A program made the position numbers and the translations under genes. From Blastococcus sp. CT_GayMR20 (GTDB taxonomy: Bacteria > Actinomycetota > Actinomycetes > Mycobacteriales > Geodermatophilaceae), in contig NZ_SPQM01000164.1 of NCBI RefSeq assembly GCF_004570345.1, forward strand, positions 1-9,134: 9,134 bases of DNA, given 5' to 3'. This document shows, piece after piece, positions 1 through 5,615 of this stretch. The notes below the pieces were generated by a model, which was not told the DNA's origin, searched no databases, and saw nothing but the letters and a program-made list of their open reading frames with translations. The stretch's first letter is position 1, and every line of letters begins with the position of its first letter.

Positions 1-2
1 TC

Positions 3-110
3 CTCGACATCGGCGGCGGCTCGCTGGAGATCGCGTGCGGCGTCGACGAGGACCCTGACGTCGCCCTGTCGCTCCCGCTCGGGGCCGGGCGGATGACGCG
101 GCGCTTCCTG
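3..110 (+). pseudogene. Internal fragment of Ppx/GppA exopolyphosphatase / guanosine pentaphosphatase
   Basis: The translated start of the window reads [13 protein letters not shown] and then [14 protein letters not shown]. This is the phosphate-binding glycine-rich loop (DIGGGSxE) and the following SLPLGxxRLTxxF strand-helix of the Ppx/GppA family, which belongs to the ASKHA (actin/Hsp70-like) ATPase fold. In intact members (about 300-500 residues) this region lies roughly 130-180 residues from the N-terminus, so at least 120 residues must lie to the left of the window. About 120 or more residues should also follow, but they do not: the homology stops at about base 110-116 and a membrane protein continues in the same frame. 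The enzymes hydrolyse polyphosphate or pppGpp in the cytosol. This copy cannot be functional if the sequence is correct. Family identification is strong although the piece is short. Confidence 0.8.
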
Positions 111-1373
111 CCGGAGGCCCAGGTCGGGGGCCTCAGCTCCCTGCCGACGACGGCGGGCGGTGCGGCGCTGGCCGTCGTCCCGCTGGTCCTCGCTCCGCTG
201 GCGGCGATGGGGCTGTGGGAGCTGCTCGCGCTGATCCGGCCCGGGTACACCCCGATGCTCGACCCGTGGCGCCCCGGCTGGTACCGGCTGGCCACCGTCG
301 CGCTGCTCGCCACCGTGGTGCTCGCCTGGTACGCCGGGCTGCGCCGGCGGGTGGGAGCCGTGCCGCTGGCCGTGGGCGCCCTGGTCTGGTTCGCGGTGCT
401 CGGTGCCGTGCTGGCGTTCGTCGCCCCGGGTGGGTCCTGTCTGGCCGCGCTGCCGGCGCTGGCGGGCGGTCTCACCGGGCTCGTCGGCGTCCTCGCTCCG
501 TGGCGGGTCGTCGGGGCGGCCGCCGCGGCCCTGGGAGGGGCGGTCGCCGTGGTGGTGCTCGCGCCGACCGTGGCGCTCTTCTTCCCTGCCATGGGGATGA
601 GCCTCGGCGCGGCGCCCTCCGTCGTCGCGACCCTGCTGCTCGTCGCCGTGCTGCCCGCGCTCGAGCTGCTCTTCCCACGGGACCACGAGCAGGCGCCCTG
701 GCCCACGACTGCCGCCGTCCCTGGCGTGGCGGCCGTCGTGGCCGTCGCGTGCGGACTGATCGGACTGTCGGTGGACCGGTTCGACGTGGACCACCCGGTC
801 CCGACCCGGCTCGCCTACGTCCTGGACACCGACCAGGGCGAGGCCTGGTGGGCGAGCACCGAGGCCGACCCCGGTTCGTGGACCGCGCCCTACCTCCAGG
901 ACGGCGGCGACCTGCCGGACCCCTACCCCTACCTCCCCGACGGCACCGCCTCCGGCACCGCGCCTGCGGCCGACCTGTCCGCCCCGGTGATCGACGTGCT
1001 CGGCCAGCGCGACGCCGGGGACGGCCGCGAGTTCGACCTGACCGTCACGCCGCAGCGGCCCGGCGTCCGGTTCGTGACCCTCGCGATCACGGTCGCCGAC
1101 GGCACCGTCGTCCGCGCGCGCGCCGGGGGGAGCGGGGTGCCGGAGGAGGCGCTGGGCGAGGACCGGCTCCTCCTGACCTTCCACGCACCGCCCGACAACG
1201 GCCTGCGGGTCGAGCTCGCGGTGCAGGGCGGTCCGGTCACGGTGCGGGTGATGGACGGGAGCACCGGGCTCGCCGGGTTGCCCGGGTACACGCCCCGTCC
1301 GGCCGGCTTCGATGTCGCCGGGTCGCACAGCGCCGACCTCGTGCTCGTAGCGGCGACGACGGAGCTCGGCTGA
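3..1373 (+). CDS. Chimeric open frame: Ppx/GppA fragment fused to C-terminal half of a putative M28-family membrane peptidase (5' end outside window)
   Basis: One uninterrupted frame runs from the window edge to a TGA at 1371-1373. The first ~36 codons are Ppx/GppA phosphatase; the rest is a different protein. Numbered from the internal ATG at 93, hydrophobic segments lie at about 24-48, 64-83, 87-113, 114-136, 139-164, 174-194 and 206-227. A soluble domain of ~200 residues follows (about 228-426), with [20 protein letters not shown] near its start. Seven membrane segments followed by an extracytoplasmic beta-rich domain with a 'D-T-D-x-G-x-A-x-W' stretch resemble the C-terminal half of actinobacterial M28 peptidases of the ERMP1/Pff1 type. 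The zinc-peptidase domain that should precede the membrane part is absent. The ATG at 93 is an internal methionine of the Ppx part, so it is not a credible gene start. The frame ends 4 bases from the convergent gene at 1378. The membrane topology is clear; the M28 assignment is from memory of the family and moderately sure. Confidence 0.6.
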   Translation, partial: LDIGGGSLEIACGVDEDPDVALSLPLGAGRMTRRFLPEAQVGGLSSLPTTAGGAALAVVPLVLAPLAAMGLWELLALIRPGYTPMLDPWRPGWYRLATVALLATVVLAWYAGLRRRVGAVPLAVGALVWFAVLGAVLAFVAPGGSCLAALPALAGGLTGLVGVLAPWRVVGAAAAALGGAVAVVVLAPTVALFFPAMGMSLGAAPSVVATLLLVAVLPALELLFPRDHEQAPWPTTAAVPGVAAVVAVACGLIGLSVDRFDVDHPVPTRLAYVLDTDQGEAWWASTEADPGSWTAPYLQDGGDLPDPYPYLPDGTASGTAPAADLSAPVIDVLGQRDAGDGREFDLTVTPQRPGVRFVTLAITVADGTVVRARAGGSGVPEEALGEDRLLLTFHAPPDNGLRVELAVQGGPVTVRVMDGSTGLAGLPGYTPRPAGFDVAGSHSADLVLVAATTELG

Positions 1374-1377
1374 CCGG

Positions 1378-2442
1378 CTACTGCAGCGGGAACGGCGACT
1401 GCAGCCACCAGGGCTCGTCGACGACTTCGATCCGGTGGACCCACTTCACCCACCAGAAGCCGCGCCGGCCCGGGGCGACCAGCCGCACCGGCGCCCCGTG
1501 CCCGGACGACAGGGGCTCTCCGGCGGCGGAGACGGCGAGCAGCAGGACGCCGGCGTCGCGCAGTGGGAGCCTCCGGCGGAAACCGGTCACGGAGACGACG
1601 TCGACGCTGCCGTCGGCGGGTAGGTCGCTGCCGACGACGGCGGCGAGCAGGTGGTCCAGGCGGATCCCGCTCCACTCCTGCTCGGCGAACCAGCCCCCCG
1701 TGCAGTCGAGGACGGCGCGGACGCGGTCACCGGCGTCGAGGTCGGTCACCGGCACCCGGACACGTCGGTTCCCGGCGACGACGTCGACGGTGTCCGCGGT
1801 GGTCGCCGGAACGGTGTCGCCGATCCACTGGGTGACCGGCATCGCCGTGGGGTCGTCCGTGCCGCGCTCGTGCGAGCCGGTGCCGCGGCGGTCGGCCCCC
1901 GGGGCCCCGGTCAGCCGGAGCAGCCCCTCGTTCCCGGCCCACAGCGCGAGGGCGCCGACGCCCAGCCCGGCAGCACGCAGCAGCGTGCGGCGCCGGAGGT
2001 CGGTGGCGCGGGGCCGTTGCCGCGCACCCCAGATGTGGATCGCCAGCACCGGCAGGACGGCGATCGCCGCACCGACGTGCACGTGCAGCGCGGTCACGCC
2101 GCCCAGCGCCCACCACGGCCCGGCGACACCGACCGAGTGCAGCACCCCGCTCCCTACGGTCAGCACGACGAGGACTCCCAGAGCGGCGGCCGCGGTCGGG
2201 TCGCGGCGTCCGGACGGCCGACTGCGGGCCTGCCGGACGACGACGGTCTTCCACGGCACGAGCAGCAGCAGACCCAGTCCGGCGGCGCCGTGCAGCGCGA
2301 CGACCACCGCGTTCGCCCCCGAGCTGCCCACCGCGTAGGCGAGCACGCCCGTGCCGCCGGCGACCAGGAGCAGCGCGAGCAGGCCGAGATTGGTACGGCG
2401 TCCCGCGCGGCGAGGCAGCCGCAGCGGAAACCCACCGGTCAC
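1378..2442 (-). CDS. Membrane-anchored molybdopterin-dependent oxidoreductase (SUOX-fold Mo domain with cytochrome b561/DUF4405-like N-terminus)
   Basis: The protein has 354 residues, from a GTG at 2442 to a TAG at 1378-1380. Hydrophobic segments lie at about 20-40, 45-65, 85-105, 112-138 and 155-175. Histidines inside or beside the helices (H51, H102, H120, H122, H136) could ligate haem, as in cytochrome b561-like modules. Residues ~200-354 match the sulfite-oxidase-type molybdopterin domain (PF00174): VLDCTGGW at 244-251 supplies Cys247 as the likely Mo ligand, followed by W-S-G-I-x-L-x-x-L-L and a C-terminal GHGAPVRL...[13 protein letters not shown] block. [18 protein letters not shown] before the fifth helix resembles a twin-arginine signal, so the folded cofactor domain may be exported by Tat after Sec inserts the first four helices. 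The substrate is unknown. The gene starts 16 bases after the stop of a nitroreductase fragment on the same strand and was probably its operon partner. No strong Shine-Dalgarno sequence is visible before the GTG. Confidence 0.85.
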   Translation of the reverse strand: MTGGFPLRLPRRAGRRTNLGLLALLLVAGGTGVLAYAVGSSGANAVVVALHGAAGLGLLLLVPWKTVVVRQARSRPSGRRDPTAAAALGVLVVLTVGSGVLHSVGVAGPWWALGGVTALHVHVGAAIAVLPVLAIHIWGARQRPRATDLRRRTLLRAAGLGVGALALWAGNEGLLRLTGAPGADRRGTGSHERGTDDPTAMPVTQWIGDTVPATTADTVDVVAGNRRVRVPVTDLDAGDRVRAVLDCTGGWFAEQEWSGIRLDHLLAAVVGSDLPADGSVDVVSVTGFRRRLPLRDAGVLLLAVSAAGEPLSSGHGAPVRLVAPGRRGFWWVKWVHRIEVVDEPWWLQSPFPLQ

Positions 2443-2458
2443 CCGGCCAGTGTGCGCT

Positions 2459-2662
2459 TCACCAGCGGCCGCGGTGCACGACCTCGTCGAGCCCGCGTCG
2501 GCCGCGGCGCAGCGAGGGGGAGCGGCGGTCCTCGGACCCGGGGTAGCCGACGGACACGCAGCCGACCGGCCGGTACTCCGGAGGCACGCCGAAGGCCTCG
2601 CGGAACCCCGCCACCCGCTCCCCGGGGACGCCGAAGAAGCAGGCGCCCAGCCCCTCGTCGAC
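2459..2662 (-). pseudogene. C-terminal remnant of a nitroreductase-family flavoprotein
   Basis: Reading leftward from 2662, 67 codons encode [17 protein letters not shown], then [21 protein letters not shown], ending at a TGA (2459-2461). This is the typical C-terminal third of FMN-dependent nitroreductase-family proteins of actinobacteria: the glycine-rich 'GLGACxFG' FMN-contact segment, an 'AFGVPxxYxPVG' helix and the 'VxVGYP' strand, then a basic tail ([11 protein letters not shown]). Intact members have about 190-220 residues, so roughly two thirds is missing, including the N-terminal FMN phosphate-binding RR(S/T)-type segment. The frame stays open upstream to 2770, but those codons are the antisense of priA and carry no nitroreductase motifs. 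The break is at a GTCGAC palindrome shared with the opposing priA gene. The molybdopterin oxidoreductase gene follows after 16 bases. Non-functional if the sequence is accurate. Confidence 0.75.
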
Positions 2663-3352
2663 GGTCAGGCCGTCCGCCTGGTGCAGGGGGAGGCCGGGAG
2701 CGAGACGTCCTACGGCGACCCGCTCGACGCGGCGGTGCAGTGGCAACGGGACGGCGCGGAATGGGTCCACCTGGTCGACCTCGACGCCGCCTTCGGCCGG
2801 GGCAGCAACCGGGAGCTGCTGGCCCGCGTGGTGGGCGAGCTCGACGTCGACGTGGAGCTCTCCGGCGGCATCCGCGACGACGAGTCGCTCACCGCGGCGC
2901 TCGCCACCGGCTGCCGACGGGTGAACCTGGGCACCGCGGCCCTGGAGTCGCCCGAGTGGTGCGCCCGGGCGATCGCCGAGTACGGCGACCGGATCGCCGT
3001 CGGCCTCGACGTGCGCGGCACGCGGCTGGCCGCACGCGGCTGGACCAAGGAGGGCGGTGAGCTCTACGAGACCCTCGCCCGGCTCGACGCCGAGGGCTGC
3101 GCCCGCTATGTGGTCACCGACATCACCAAGGACGGCACGCTCCGCGGGCCGAACCTCGACCTGCTGCGCGAGGTGTGCGCCGCGACGCCCCGCCCGGTCG
3201 TCGCCTCCGGCGGGGTCAGCTCGCTCGACGACATCCGCGCGCTGGCCGGCCTGACCGCGGTGGGGGTCGAGGGGGCGATCGTCGGCAAGGCGCTCTACGC
3301 CGGCGCCTTCACGCTGCCGGAGGCGCTCCGCGTCACCGAGGAGGTCCGGTGA
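2657..3352 (+). CDS. priA: 5'-truncated PriA/HisA: phosphoribosyl isomerase A
   Basis: PriA is a (beta/alpha)8 enzyme that isomerises ProFAR to PRFAR in histidine synthesis. In actinobacteria without trpF it also isomerises phosphoribosylanthranilate in tryptophan synthesis. Homology begins at [20 protein letters not shown] and runs to a TGA at 3350-3352 (231 codons; family usual 240-245). Visible hallmarks include [44 protein letters not shown] (its Asp, codon 155 of the fragment, corresponds to the second catalytic Asp, ~175), VVASGGVSS and [12 protein letters not shown]. The conserved first strand 'LLPAVDV', carrying the first catalytic Asp (~11), and the start codon are missing. The frame stays open upstream to 2351, but those codons are antisense to nitroreductase and oxidoreductase genes. 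The first usable start inside the homology is GTG 2681, which would lose eight more residues. The gene overlaps the next one by GTGA. It is either a broken gene or a mis-join. Confidence 0.88.
   Translation, partial: VDGQAVRLVQGEAGSETSYGDPLDAAVQWQRDGAEWVHLVDLDAAFGRGSNRELLARVVGELDVDVELSGGIRDDESLTAALATGCRRVNLGTAALESPEWCARAIAEYGDRIAVGLDVRGTRLAARGWTKEGGELYETLARLDAEGCARYVVTDITKDGTLRGPNLDLLREVCAATPRPVVASGGVSSLDDIRALAGLTAVGVEGAIVGKALYAGAFTLPEALRVTEEVR
3338..3344 (+). promoter_or_regulatory. Ribosome binding site for the RidA-like gene
   Basis: GAGGAGG lies in the last codons of priA, four bases before the GTG at 3349. It supports that start over the longer open frame upstream, and indicates that the RidA-like gene is initiated on its own, although its start overlaps the priA stop. 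Confidence 0.6.
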
Positions 3353-3741
3353 GCGTCATCCGGCTCGGCTCCGGCGCGCCGTGGGAGGGCATCGTCGGCT
3401 ACAGCCGCGTCGTCGTCCGAGGGGACGCCGCCTGGGTGAGCGGTACGACGGCCCTGGTCGACGGCAAGGTGGCCCACCCCGGCGATGCCGCCGCGCAGAC
3501 TCGGCAGGCGCTGGCGATCATCCGGGTGGCGCTGGAGAAGGCGGGCTTCACGATCGCCGACGTCGTCCGCACCCGCATGTTCGTCACGGACATCTCGCGG
3601 TGGGAGGAGATCGGCCGGGCGCACGGCGAGGTGCTCGGCGACGTCCGGCCGGCCACCACGATGGTGGAGGTCAGCGCCCTGATCGACCCCGACATGCTGG
3701 TGGAGATCGAGGCGGACGCGGTGCGCTGGGCGGGCGCATGA
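3349..3741 (+). CDS. RidA/YjgF/UK114-family protein, divergent subgroup lacking the deaminase arginine
   Basis: The protein has 130 residues and a chorismate-mutase-like trimeric fold. The GTG start at 3349 overlaps the priA stop (GTGA), and the stop overlaps the hisF ATG (ATGA), so translation is probably coupled. Family motifs are the N-terminal [18 protein letters not shown] (30-35), [17 protein letters not shown] (50-66), [22 protein letters not shown] (72-93), RPATTMVEV (100-108) and VEIEADA (118-124). Canonical RidA deaminates reactive 2-aminoacrylate and related imines, using an Arg (Arg105 in E. coli, in 'PAR-S/T'). The aligned residue here is Thr103 (PATT), while the Glu equivalent to E120 is kept (E121). 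Rid subgroups without this Arg are reported to lack imine deaminase activity, so the chemistry is uncertain. The gene location suggests a role linked to histidine intermediates, or just operon hitch-hiking. Confidence 0.9.
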   Translation: MSVIRLGSGAPWEGIVGYSRVVVRGDAAWVSGTTALVDGKVAHPGDAAAQTRQALAIIRVALEKAGFTIADVVRTRMFVTDISRWEEIGRAHGEVLGDVRPATTMVEVSALIDPDMLVEIEADAVRWAGA

Positions 3742-4559
3742 GCTTGGCCGTGCGGGTGATCCCGTGCCTCGACGTCGATGCGGGGCGCGTGGTCAAGGGC
3801 GTGAACTTCGTCGACCTGCGCGACGCCGGCGACCCGGTGGAGATGGCCCGGGTCTACGACGCCGAGGGTGCCGACGAACTGACGTTCCTCGACATCACCG
3901 CCAGCTCCGGCGACCGCGCCACCACCTACGACGTGGTCAGCCGGACGGCGGAGACCGTCTTCATCCCGCTCACCGTCGGGGGAGGGGTGCGCAGCGCCGA
4001 GGACGTGAACCGGCTGCTGCGCGCCGGGGCGGACAAGGTCGCCGTGAACACCGCGGCGGTCGCCCGCCCGGAGCTGATCGCCGAGATCGCCGACCGGTTC
4101 GGCAACCAGGTGCTCGTCCTGTCCCTGGACGCGCGCCGGTGCCAGGACGGCGCGACCACCGACTCCGGCTTCGAGGTCACGACCCACGGGGGACGGCGGG
4201 GCACCGGGCTGGACGCCGTCGAATGGGTGGTCCGCGCCGCCGACCTGGGAGCGGGGGAGATCCTGCTCAACTCAATGGACGCCGACGGGACCCGCACCGG
4301 ATTCGACACCGCCCTGATCCGGGCGGCGCGCCGCGAGGTGAGCGTGCCGCTGATCGCGAGCGGGGGAGCGGGTGCCCCTGAGCACTTCCCGCCCGCGGTC
4401 GAGGCCGGCGCCGACGCCGTCCTCGCCGCGAGCGTGTTCCACTTCGGGCTGATGCGGATCGGCGACGTGAAGGACGAACTGGCCCGCGCCGGCGTGCCCG
4501 TCCGTCACGAGGCCGACCACCCGGTGACCGGCCAGGGCGGCCCGTCGCTCACAGCCTGA
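3738..4559 (+). CDS. hisF: Imidazole glycerol phosphate synthase cyclase subunit HisF
   Basis: HisF is the cyclase half of IGP synthase. With HisH supplying ammonia from glutamine, it converts PRFAR to imidazole glycerol phosphate and AICAR. The protein has 273 residues and is a complete (beta/alpha)8 barrel. Key motifs are VIPCLDV with catalytic Asp12, [37 protein letters not shown] (phosphate binding), [18 protein letters not shown] with the second catalytic Asp131, NSMDADGT, and [11 protein letters not shown] with AASVFHFG. The ATG at 3738 overlaps the preceding TGA and needs no other start; the region before it is only weakly purine-rich, which suggests coupling. The C-terminus carries about 15 residues beyond the family's usual end ([17 protein letters not shown]). 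The last 11 bases overlap a convergent gene. HisH is not in the window, and neither is hisI, which often follows hisF. Confidence 0.96.
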   Translation: MSLAVRVIPCLDVDAGRVVKGVNFVDLRDAGDPVEMARVYDAEGADELTFLDITASSGDRATTYDVVSRTAETVFIPLTVGGGVRSAEDVNRLLRAGADKVAVNTAAVARPELIAEIADRFGNQVLVLSLDARRCQDGATTDSGFEVTTHGGRRGTGLDAVEWVVRAADLGAGEILLNSMDADGTRTGFDTALIRAARREVSVPLIASGGAGAPEHFPPAVEAGADAVLAASVFHFGLMRIGDVKDELARAGVPVRHEADHPVTGQGGPSLTA

Positions 4560-4905
4560 GGACCTCGCTGAGCCGGGCCGTCACCGGCCAGGCGCCCGCC
4601 GTCGTGTTGGACAGCACCGTGTGGGTCACCCCGGCCGCCTCGGAATGGACGGTCCGGAACGACACCCCCGCGTCACCCCCCTGCAGCATCACCGCGTCAC
4701 CCGTCGGGTGCAGCCAGAAGCCCAGCCCGTACCGCATCGACTCCAATGGCACGTCGCTGCGGGGGCGCACCATCTCCGCCCACCGGTCCGTCGGCACGAT
4801 CAGTCCGGCGTACAGGGCCGACCACAGGCCGTGGATGTCCGCCGCCGTGGAGTGGACGCCGCCGTCCCCGCTGCCGCAGACCGGCAGGTGGAGGATCCGA
4901 CCAGT
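4549..4905 (-). pseudogene. C-terminal remnant of a serine hydrolase (class C beta-lactamase / PF00144 family)
   Basis: About 118 codons read leftward from ~4905 to a TGA (4549-4551). Family features are ILHLPVCGSGDGGVHSTAAD, where 'GSGDGGxxSTAADxxxW' is the conserved loop before the last helical layer, then SMRYGLGFWLH, GGDAGVSFRTVH (equivalent of the KTG/HxG strand) and VLSNTTAGAWPV. Intact enzymes have about 330-400 residues with a SxxK nucleophile and YxN motif; both are absent here. The frame stays open upstream to 5019, but those codons are only the shadow of the neighbouring TIGR03085 gene in another frame. The 3' end overlaps hisF by 11 bases on the opposite strand, a tail-to-tail arrangement, so this end looks native and the 5' part is what has been lost. 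Not functional as it stands. Confidence 0.8.
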
Positions 4906-4909
4906 ACAC

Positions 4910-5518
4910 CTAGGCGACCGCCACCCAGGCGACGTCGCGGCGGCCGGCGGCCCAGAGCAGCAGCTCCATCGGCTCGCCGGTGACCGTGCGCCCACCCGGG
5001 CCGATCCGCTTCTCGACACCGTCGACGTCCGAGCGGCGCAGCACCAGACCTCGCCGGCCGGCTGCTCGGCGTCCGTAGAAGCGGGCGACCGGCCACAGCG
5101 TGTCCTGGTCCGCCCGGTCGAGCGGCCGGGGGGACCAGTCCGGCTGGGCGCGGCGGACGTCCTCGTGGTGGATCGCGAACTCGTGGATGTCGATCGCGGA
5201 CATCCCTGGCCAGCCGCCCGGCAGCCACCGCGGCGGGCCCTGGCGCACGCGGTCGACCAGGTCGCCGTACGGCGTGGACTCCCGGAGCTGCTCCTCGAGC
5301 CGGTGGGAGTGGGCGGTCAGCGCCCGCGCCGCCGGCAGCACTTCCAGCGCGAAGCCGGGCATGGCGTCCGGACGGCGGTCGCGGACCACGAGGTGCGCGG
5401 CGAGGTGTGCCGTCGTCCAGCCCGCACAGCACGTCGGCGCGTCCGGGCCGAGCCCCGCCAGCAGGTCGGCCAGGGCAGCCCGTTCGCGTGCGGCGAACGA
5501 GACGGAAGACGCGGTCAT
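4910..5518 (-). CDS. TIGR03085-family metal-binding protein (DinB/mycothiol-dependent maleylpyruvate isomerase-like)
   Basis: The protein has 202 residues, ATG 5516-5518 to TAG 4910-4912. FAARERAALADLLAGLGPDAP, then WTTAHLAAHLVVRDRRPD (H38, H42) and IDIHEFAIHHEDVRR (H112, E113, H117, H118) are the hallmarks of this actinobacterial family. It shares the DinB-like four-helix bundle and metal-binding histidines of mycothiol-dependent maleylpyruvate isomerase N-terminal domains. The family has no firmly assigned reaction; mycothiol or another thiol cofactor is an inference from relatives. The length is close to the family's usual ~200, so the protein may be complete, but its last residues (GRRDVAWVAVA) lie right at the breakpoint of the neighbouring serine hydrolase, and the tail could be altered. 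There is no Shine-Dalgarno sequence before the ATG; a TANNNT box 6 bases upstream suggests a leaderless transcript. The gene is divergent from the ABC exporter genes. Confidence 0.85.
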   Translation of the reverse strand: MTASSVSFAARERAALADLLAGLGPDAPTCCAGWTTAHLAAHLVVRDRRPDAMPGFALEVLPAARALTAHSHRLEEQLRESTPYGDLVDRVRQGPPRWLPGGWPGMSAIDIHEFAIHHEDVRRAQPDWSPRPLDRADQDTLWPVARFYGRRAAGRRGLVLRRSDVDGVEKRIGPGGRTVTGEPMELLLWAAGRRDVAWVAVA

Positions 5519-5524
5519 CGCCGG

Positions 5525-5530
5525 AGGTTA
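5525..5530 (-). promoter_or_regulatory. Candidate -10 box of a leaderless promoter for the TIGR03085 gene
   Basis: On the minus strand TAACCT (TANNNT consensus) ends 6 bases before the ATG at 5518. That spacing puts the transcription start at or next to the A of the ATG, as is typical of actinobacterial leaderless mRNAs, and agrees with the lack of a Shine-Dalgarno sequence. No convincing -35 hexamer is visible. Confidence 0.4.
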
Positions 5531-5555
5531 CCCAGAGGCCCCCGCGTCGCTTCCG

Positions 5556-5570
5556 GTTAGCCGTTCTAAC
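5556..5570. promoter_or_regulatory. Palindrome GTTAG-N5-CTAAC, candidate operator in the divergent promoter region
   Basis: A perfect 5-base inverted repeat with a 5-base spacer (GTTAG CCGTT CTAAC) lies in the 97-base gap between the divergent TIGR03085 and ABC genes. It is AT-rich relative to its surroundings and sits just upstream of a possible -10 box for the ABC genes, where a dimeric repressor such as a TetR- or MarR-type protein could bind. No regulator gene is in the window, so the assignment rests on position and symmetry only. Confidence 0.35.
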
Positions 5571-5577
5571 GACCGCG

Positions 5578-5583
5578 TAGCAT
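5578..5583 (+). promoter_or_regulatory. Candidate -10 box for the ABC exporter operon
   Basis: TAGCAT fits the actinobacterial TANNNT -10 consensus. It would place transcription initiation around 5590, leaving a leader of about 25 bases that contains the ribosome binding site at 5605. The expected -35 position overlaps the palindrome at 5556-5570 and does not match TTGAC well, so this is a tentative call. Confidence 0.3.
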
Positions 5584-5604
5584 CCGAGACCCGTCGCAGA
5601 ATCA

Positions 5605-5611
5605 GAAGGAG
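5605..5611 (+). promoter_or_regulatory. Ribosome binding site of the first ABC gene
   Basis: GAAGGAG ends four bases before the GTG at 5616. It fixes the start of the first exporter gene: the longer open frame upstream (to 5100) is antisense to the TIGR03085 gene, and no other in-frame start codon lies between the ribosome binding site and the transporter's first helix. Confidence 0.7.
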
Positions 5612-5615
5612 CACC

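Noticed and set aside
1381..1404. Two CTGCAG palindromes 12 bases apart, a possible hairpin at the convergent gene ends
   Set aside because: The stem is only 6 bp, with no T-run, and it lies in the last codons of the oxidoreductase, where it encodes Leu-Gln twice (LQSPFPLQ). Not convincing as a terminator.
215..2338. 707-codon plus-strand open frame crossing two genes
   Set aside because: It runs out of frame through the membrane-protein gene and antisense through the oxidoreductase. Arg/Pro/Ala-rich with no recognisable domain.
2351..2656. Upstream extension of the priA frame to an ATG at 2351
   Set aside because: These codons are antisense to the oxidoreductase start and the nitroreductase remnant and show no PriA N-terminal motif, so they are not a natural N-terminal domain.
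4893..4898. GGATCC close to the third breakpoint, considered as a cloning or ligation scar
   Set aside because: It lies within codons that still fit serine hydrolase, several bases from the frame change, and such six-mers are common. No further evidence for an artificial joint.
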